Below, piece after piece: positions 59,151 through 64,000 of a stretch of 64,000 nucleotides of DNA. Each line of letters begins with the position of its first letter. Positions within the stretch are counted from its first letter, which is position 1. Both the position numbers and the translations under genes were made by a program. The notes under the pieces are model-generated. The model was given only the letters and a program-made list of their open reading frames with translations. It did not search any database and was not told where the DNA came from. The DNA is from Ashinkailepas kermadecensis (taxonomy: Eukaryota > Arthropoda > Thecostraca > Neolepadidae): positions 110,814 through 174,813 of the forward strand of contig JAOTOM010003660.1 of assembly GCA_034440615.1 (NCBI GenBank), read 5' to 3'.

Positions 59151-61374
59151 TATCAACTCCAAAGCTGCCTTAAACCCCTTGTGACGCCGGCGGGCAGGTG
59201 CGCAGTTGGCACATGTTTTGCGACGAGATGTTGTGTAATTTGTGCATGCTTTGTTTCAGACATTATATATTTGATACAATTGATTTGGGGCCGTGTTGGC
59301 TGCTTGTATACCGCGACACTAACCCGGCGCCGGCGGTCACAGCCATGTGCCTTCCAGAACTGTCTGACTCCTGGTATGGCTCTGCTCCCTGACTAATCGC
59401 TAGCCACAGATGGGAGCGGCACGGAGCGGGCCGTGCTGAAAGGAGGCCTATTGCGTATTTTATTGGCGAACATTTTGCATCATGCGCCACACCCACAAAC
59501 CTACGACGCATTTCTGTAGGGATAACCAGGACGGTTGCACAGGTCGTGATGAGGTCAACCCTGCATTAGGATGGCGGTGAATCCACTCCGACCTGTCCGA
59601 TAGTACGAGGGTCCGTCTGACCACCACCGCATCTTGCCGAGGCGAGTGTGGCTGATCCGAGGAAGTTGTCCTGGAAGTGTTGAACGCAGGAAGAAAACGC
59701 GGATTGGGTAACATCGCCGTTCTTTCATCTTACTCTTGACCAACGCCATAGTCATTAGGACCCACGACCCTGTGCTTCCTGAGTCACTGGATGAACCTTG
59801 GACCTGAACGAGGACTGACTTAACCCGCTGGAGGATCATTGGAGTTCGCTGAATATCGTGCTGATATCTAGTCCAAGCAGGGGACCCCAAGTTCTCACCA
59901 TGGTTCATGGAGTTCCGAAGCTTCATTCAAGAGTATCCAGATTAGAGTTGCCACTTTAAAAAAAACTGACAGGACACGGCACAGCAAATTATGGCAAGGC
60001 ACGGTTCATGACAACGATGATGGCATGTCAAAAAGGCACGGGAAAATAAAATGGGCAATTTTAAGAGGAAGAAACATCCTGATTAATTTAGAAGAAACAA
60101 TACCAGATATGCAAAGCATTCCACATAGTGACTGATTCAGCACTGTCTATATTTCAAGGTTGTACCATATATGTTTACTTAAGCTTTTTGCCTTGTCAAT
60201 CTTTGAAACTCCGGTTCAGTATCAAGGCAATTTCTGATCTATACTTTAATTTGATTGCTAGGATAGACCGGCGCCGGCACCACAATGGTTCGGCAAATTC
60301 TGATATGGCACAGCAAAAAGCACGTGCCGTTTTACGGGTTGCCGTGCCGTGCCGCCGCGTGAAAAAGTAGCAACTCTAGAGAAGTCTAGATCTTGTCATA
60401 CGTTTCGAGATAGACAGGAAGGAGAGGAGCCCCGAAACGATATTGAACAATGCACAATTAGCGGCGTTTTTTCGTTGGTAATCTCGCTGCATTTCAGTGC
60501 ATGGTCAGGAACAGTGACGAGCCTCCAACATGTTTGACAAGACCTCTTGATCTTCACGGCATCACAGCATAGCATGTTTCTGGATACGTGCGTTTCGACC
60601 TGATCGCCATCGGTGTCGCCACCTATCAAGTATTGTCTGCTGAGTAAGCTGCAGGTTCCGCCGTTTGGTGCCCGGCCCTCTGCCAGGGTGAGAGGCAGAC
60701 GACGCCATATTCCTCAGCTGCTTGGTGCGTCGTATTCACAACCACAGAACCATCGAACCTTCTTCGTACCTGACATCAAGTGAAAGACGCCTCGGTACAA
60801 TACGTGAGCATGCATCAAAGACCAGCAAGCGAAAGCGGCTGTGCACGACGAAGTGTCGTCAGCGACCGTGAGTGAGGCCGGGCCGGATGGTCAGACTGGT
60901 GGACGGACAGCGCACGCTATCTATGGCACGGTGGCTTATCCTCACCATAGTGGCGCAGCCACACAAACAAATACGTCACACCCCTGCATGGCCCTTCAAC
61001 ATATCAGTTTTGGGATGGCATGTCATTCAATTGTGCCTTTTATTTTTACCCAGGTGTTAATAACTCCATTTTAGTGTCAATTAGAGACCATTCGACATAC
61101 TAGAAGTACCATTTATTGTATATCACCGATACTTTTTCAGGAGACCCAAAAACCTAGAACGTTTTCCTTGTGCCAGTTTACTTTTTTAAATCCTACACGA
61201 GCCATTCGGAAGCTGCGCATGTACGGATTACGAATATGGAAATATAAAAATTCGCGATGACGTTTTTCGAAAAACGTGCTATTGTTCGAGTTGGCAAAAG
61301 TACATACTGGTTGGGCTCCCTTTCTGTCGACGACAAATCCCGCAAGATCAGAATGCCTTTGTGACTACTGAGAT
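59151..61374. other. Unassigned downstream sequence
   Basis: No arrays. A 123-codon minus-strand frame (59,555-59,926) has no recognisable motif. The first AATAAA on the + strand after the Cdk4 stop is at about 60,047. Confidence 0.4.
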
Positions 61375-61730
61375 GGGATGGGATGCCTCACGACTGTTGG
61401 TCCGGTGCGGTGCCCGTGTAATGCACAAGTACTCCTACAGAGGGACAGGATGGGATGCTTCACGACTGTTGGTCCGGTGCGGTGCCCCTGTAGTGCACTA
61501 GTACTACAGAGGGACAGGATGGGATGCTTCACGACTGTTGGTCCGGTGCGGTGCCCCTGTAGTGCACTAGTACTACAGAGGGACAGGATGGGATGCTTCA
61601 CGACTGTTGGTCCAGTGCGGTGCCCCTGTAGTGCACTAGTACTACAGAGGGACAGGATGGGATGCTTCACGACTGTTGGTCCAGTGCGGTGCCCATGTAC
61701 CGCACAAGTGCTCTTACAGAGAGCCAGGAC
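61375..61730. repeat. 69-nt minisatellite, 5 units
   Basis: The unit has GACAGGATGGGATGCTTCAC, GACTGTTGGTCCRGTGCGG and TGCACTAGTACTACAGAGG. Confidence 0.95.
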
Positions 61731-62310
61731 GCCTCTACAATTGATGGAACGCATTTCTCATCAGGGATACCCCAACAACTGCCGGGTGCCCCTAAAGTTG
61801 CTGGGTGTCTCGAAAATGGCTGAGATACCCTTTCTGCAGAGTAGACTGCAGGTGGTCTACAACAGCTGGAGTGGCCCTTTGCAGACTGCAGAGATGCCGC
61901 CACAACGGCTGGGGTGCCCTCTTTAGCTAGGCGCATCTACTACACCTGGGAGTCACTCTGCCTACTGTACGGGTGGGCTGGCGTGCCCCTCAGCAGGCTG
62001 CGGAGGTGCCCCCTACGACTGGAGTGCCACTCTGCAGACTGGACGAGTCCCACTACAAAGATTTGGTGCACCTATGCAGACTGCAGCTGGGTATCTCCGC
62101 AACGGCCGTGGTTCTCTGCAGACTGTCAGTGGCCCTATAAATACTGGGGTGTTCCTGAATGACTGAGGCGCCACTCCATACAGAGTGGCAGTCATTTAGA
62201 CTGCAGGGGGTACACGTACAGTGGCTGGGAAGCTCCTCTGCAGCCCGCAGAGGTGTTCCTGTACAGGCTGTGGTGCCCCCTAACAATTTCGGAGGGGACC
62301 AGTCGCCCCG
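61731..62310. repeat. Highly degenerate continuation of tandem repeats
   Basis: Loose repeats of CTGCAGACTG, GGGTGCCC and GGAGTGCC every 30-60 nt suggest an old minisatellite. Confidence 0.55.
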
Positions 62311-62362
62311 TGCCCCTCCTCCGGCTGCGCCAATGCCTTGCCAGTCTGCCGTGACCACCGTG

Positions 62363-62399
62363 CCAAATGGCACACACGAGTCACGTGTGTGCCATTTGG
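62363..62399. repeat. 16-bp perfect stem-loop
   Basis: CCAAATGGCACACACG, loop AGTCA, then the exact complement CGTGTGTGCCATTTGG. Confidence 0.9.
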
Positions 62400-62559
62400 A
62401 GTCGGCACAGCGCCACTTTTTCGCGTCGTTCGGCACGTGAGGACCAGTCCCACCTACCTCGACAATGTTCAACTCCCCGTATTTTGCTTTGGAAGATTGC
62501 TCGTACTTTTCGCGACTTCAATAAAAATGCCGATATGCCTGGGCACCAGATTTTGGCCG

Positions 62560-62645
62560 GGAGTATAATCTGAGCTTAGGGATGGCCGGGAGGATAATCT
62601 GAGTCTAGGCATGGCCAGGAGTATAATCCGAGTAGGTCTTTATCC
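62560..62645. repeat. ~30-nt tandem repeat, 3 units
   Basis: Units share GGCCGGGAGTATAATCTGAG. Confidence 0.8.
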
Positions 62646-63744
62646 GAGTCTAAACAGAATATGATTAACTCTCAATGGAAAATGGAAAATGGAGAAATTT
62701 GGGAAAGGCAACTCATCCAGTGTCAGATATAAAAGCGAGGAACTCGGCAGATAGGAGTGGTTTAGAAAGCAAGGGCAGGGTGGAGAGTTTAGAAAAGGAC
62801 TAGGTTGCTGGAGTTCGCGAGCCCTTCACGCACCACGCATTACCAGCCGAACCCGGTGTCCTTGCAGACCCGCATTTTACACGGATTTTTTTACACAGTT
62901 GGCACACAGATGGAATGTGATCCACCCTGAGAACACCAAACGACGTACGATCATCCCGGAGCACATCTATGCCGATTCCGGCTAGGTAAGCGAGCAGACC
63001 GGTCACCTACATCACACACCGGCCAGAGCCTCGCCACCGAGTCGGTCAGTACAGCGCGCGGCGTAGAGCAGAACTCAATTTATTGTAATGCCAAATCATG
63101 TCTGGGACGAGTGAGGACATGGATGAAAGAGCACCGGCCGTGTCGCCCGAGCAGACGTTTGTGGTTGGGACCGGAGATTGGGCGCGTGCGTGCATGTTTC
63201 GGCTTCACTACGGGCAGGTCGCAGCCGGCGCGGCGCGCCACTGCCACAATTCCCCACACCGGCACCGGGCCGCTGGTGCTGCACACTAGACGGAATGAGC
63301 GGCCGGGCGGCGCCCGCGTCACCGGCGCGGCTCGCTCTACCCCCGGACGAGAACACGAGCACGTGACATCACAGGTCGGCCACCGTCGGCCGCGCATACA
63401 GAGCACCACCGCAAACCCGCGCGCAATCGAATTCACCTGATTTATCGCGCAGCGCGTAGCATGTCACACAGATAAAAGGCGCCGAGGCTCACATGCTCCT
63501 GTACACACATACGCACATACACAAATATACAGCGAGGCGCCGCCGCGGGCGCCGGCGACCGAGCCGAGGCGCACTGAGATCGCCGGTGCAGGGCGCTCCG
63601 CCGTCTGGCACGCGCCGACACGCACAAAACACACACAGGCGGCCGTCAGGCCACACACCCGGCGACACACCCGCCGGCCTCCACGGGCCGGCCGGCCGCA
63701 CCGCGTCCCCTCGGCAGCGGCCGTGTTGCCACCACAAAGGCGCG
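62646..63744. other. Unassigned sequence, GC-rich from 63,100
   Basis: No gene recognised. The last 600 nt are CpG-rich with a CACATACAC run near 63,510. Confidence 0.35.
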
Positions 63745-64000
63745 CCGAGCACCAACTGCCACTGGTGGTGCGCCACCACCGGGCGACCCCATCACGGGCC
63801 GCAGAGTGCCACTGGTGGTGCGCCACCACCGGGCGACCCATCACGGGCCGCAGAGTGCCACTGGTGTTGCGCCACCACCGGGCGACCCCATCACCGGCCG
63901 CAGTGCCACTGGTGGTGCGCCACCACCGGGCGACCCCATCACGGGCCGCAGAGTGACATTGGTGGTGCGCCACCACCGGGCGACCCCATCACCGGCCGCA
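63745..64000. repeat. 50-nt minisatellite, cut by the window end
   Basis: About 5 units carry GTGCCACTGGTGGTGCGCC plus ACCACCGGGCGACCCC. GGTGGTG-CGC-CACCACC is a perfect 7-bp stem in most units. Confidence 0.93.

Noticed and set aside
59555..59926. 123-codon minus-strand protein
   Set aside because: No family motif, no splice or start support; probably chance.

Overview
The window is nuclear DNA from an animal, most likely an invertebrate. It holds one recognisable host gene, split into seven exons on the + strand. The rest is interspersed retroelements (CR1-like LINE copies, two tRNA-derived SINE families, hAT-like miniature elements) and an exceptional density of tandem minisatellites. No operons, Shine-Dalgarno sites or bacterial genes are seen. 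Arthropod affinity is a guess from the single Cdk4/6-type kinase and the SINE style; I cannot fix the species.

The gene is a cyclin-dependent kinase of the CDK4/6 type, running from the ATG at 8,612 to the stop at 57,833-57,835. Exons are 8,612-8,708, 18,720-18,888, 47,242-47,383, 48,436-48,603, about 52,197-52,345, 52,869-53,001 and 57,677-57,835. All splice phases agree and the literal product is 338 residues. The P-loop, catalytic lysine, PMSTLRE helix, HRDLKPQN loop, DFG motif and T-loop are readable. Only the start of exon 5 (the WYRAPEVLL stretch) is damaged in this sequence.

Layout: 1-8.6 kb is the 5' flank, with about ten minisatellites and SINE fragments. Intron 1 (8.7-18.7 kb) has arrays, a large fold-back structure near 11.3-13.8 kb and a CpG-rich block at 14.6-15.2 kb. 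Intron 2 (18.9-47.2 kb) is mostly tandem arrays, including a 25-nt array of about 49 units at 31.2-32.4 kb, two LINE copies, three miniature transposons and a perfect 198-nt palindrome. Introns 3-6 (47.4-57.7 kb) are short and array-rich and contain a third LINE copy. From 57.8 to 64 kb lie the 3' UTR arrays and unassigned DNA.

The most unusual observation is that several minisatellites in introns 3-6 are tandem copies of the neighbouring Cdk4 exon edges, splice site included. The 23-nt array before exon 5 repeats CAG plus the first 18 coding bases (VVTLWY). The array after exon 5 repeats that exon's end plus its GTGAGT donor. The array before exon 6 repeats its acceptor plus 22 coding bases. 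The array before exon 7 repeats its TTGCAG acceptor. The array after exon 3 repeats the AYLEKCPPP coding segment. All six introns also carry an array beginning within about 100 nt of the donor. I propose a class of exon-edge-derived minisatellites that multiplies splice sites next to the real ones.
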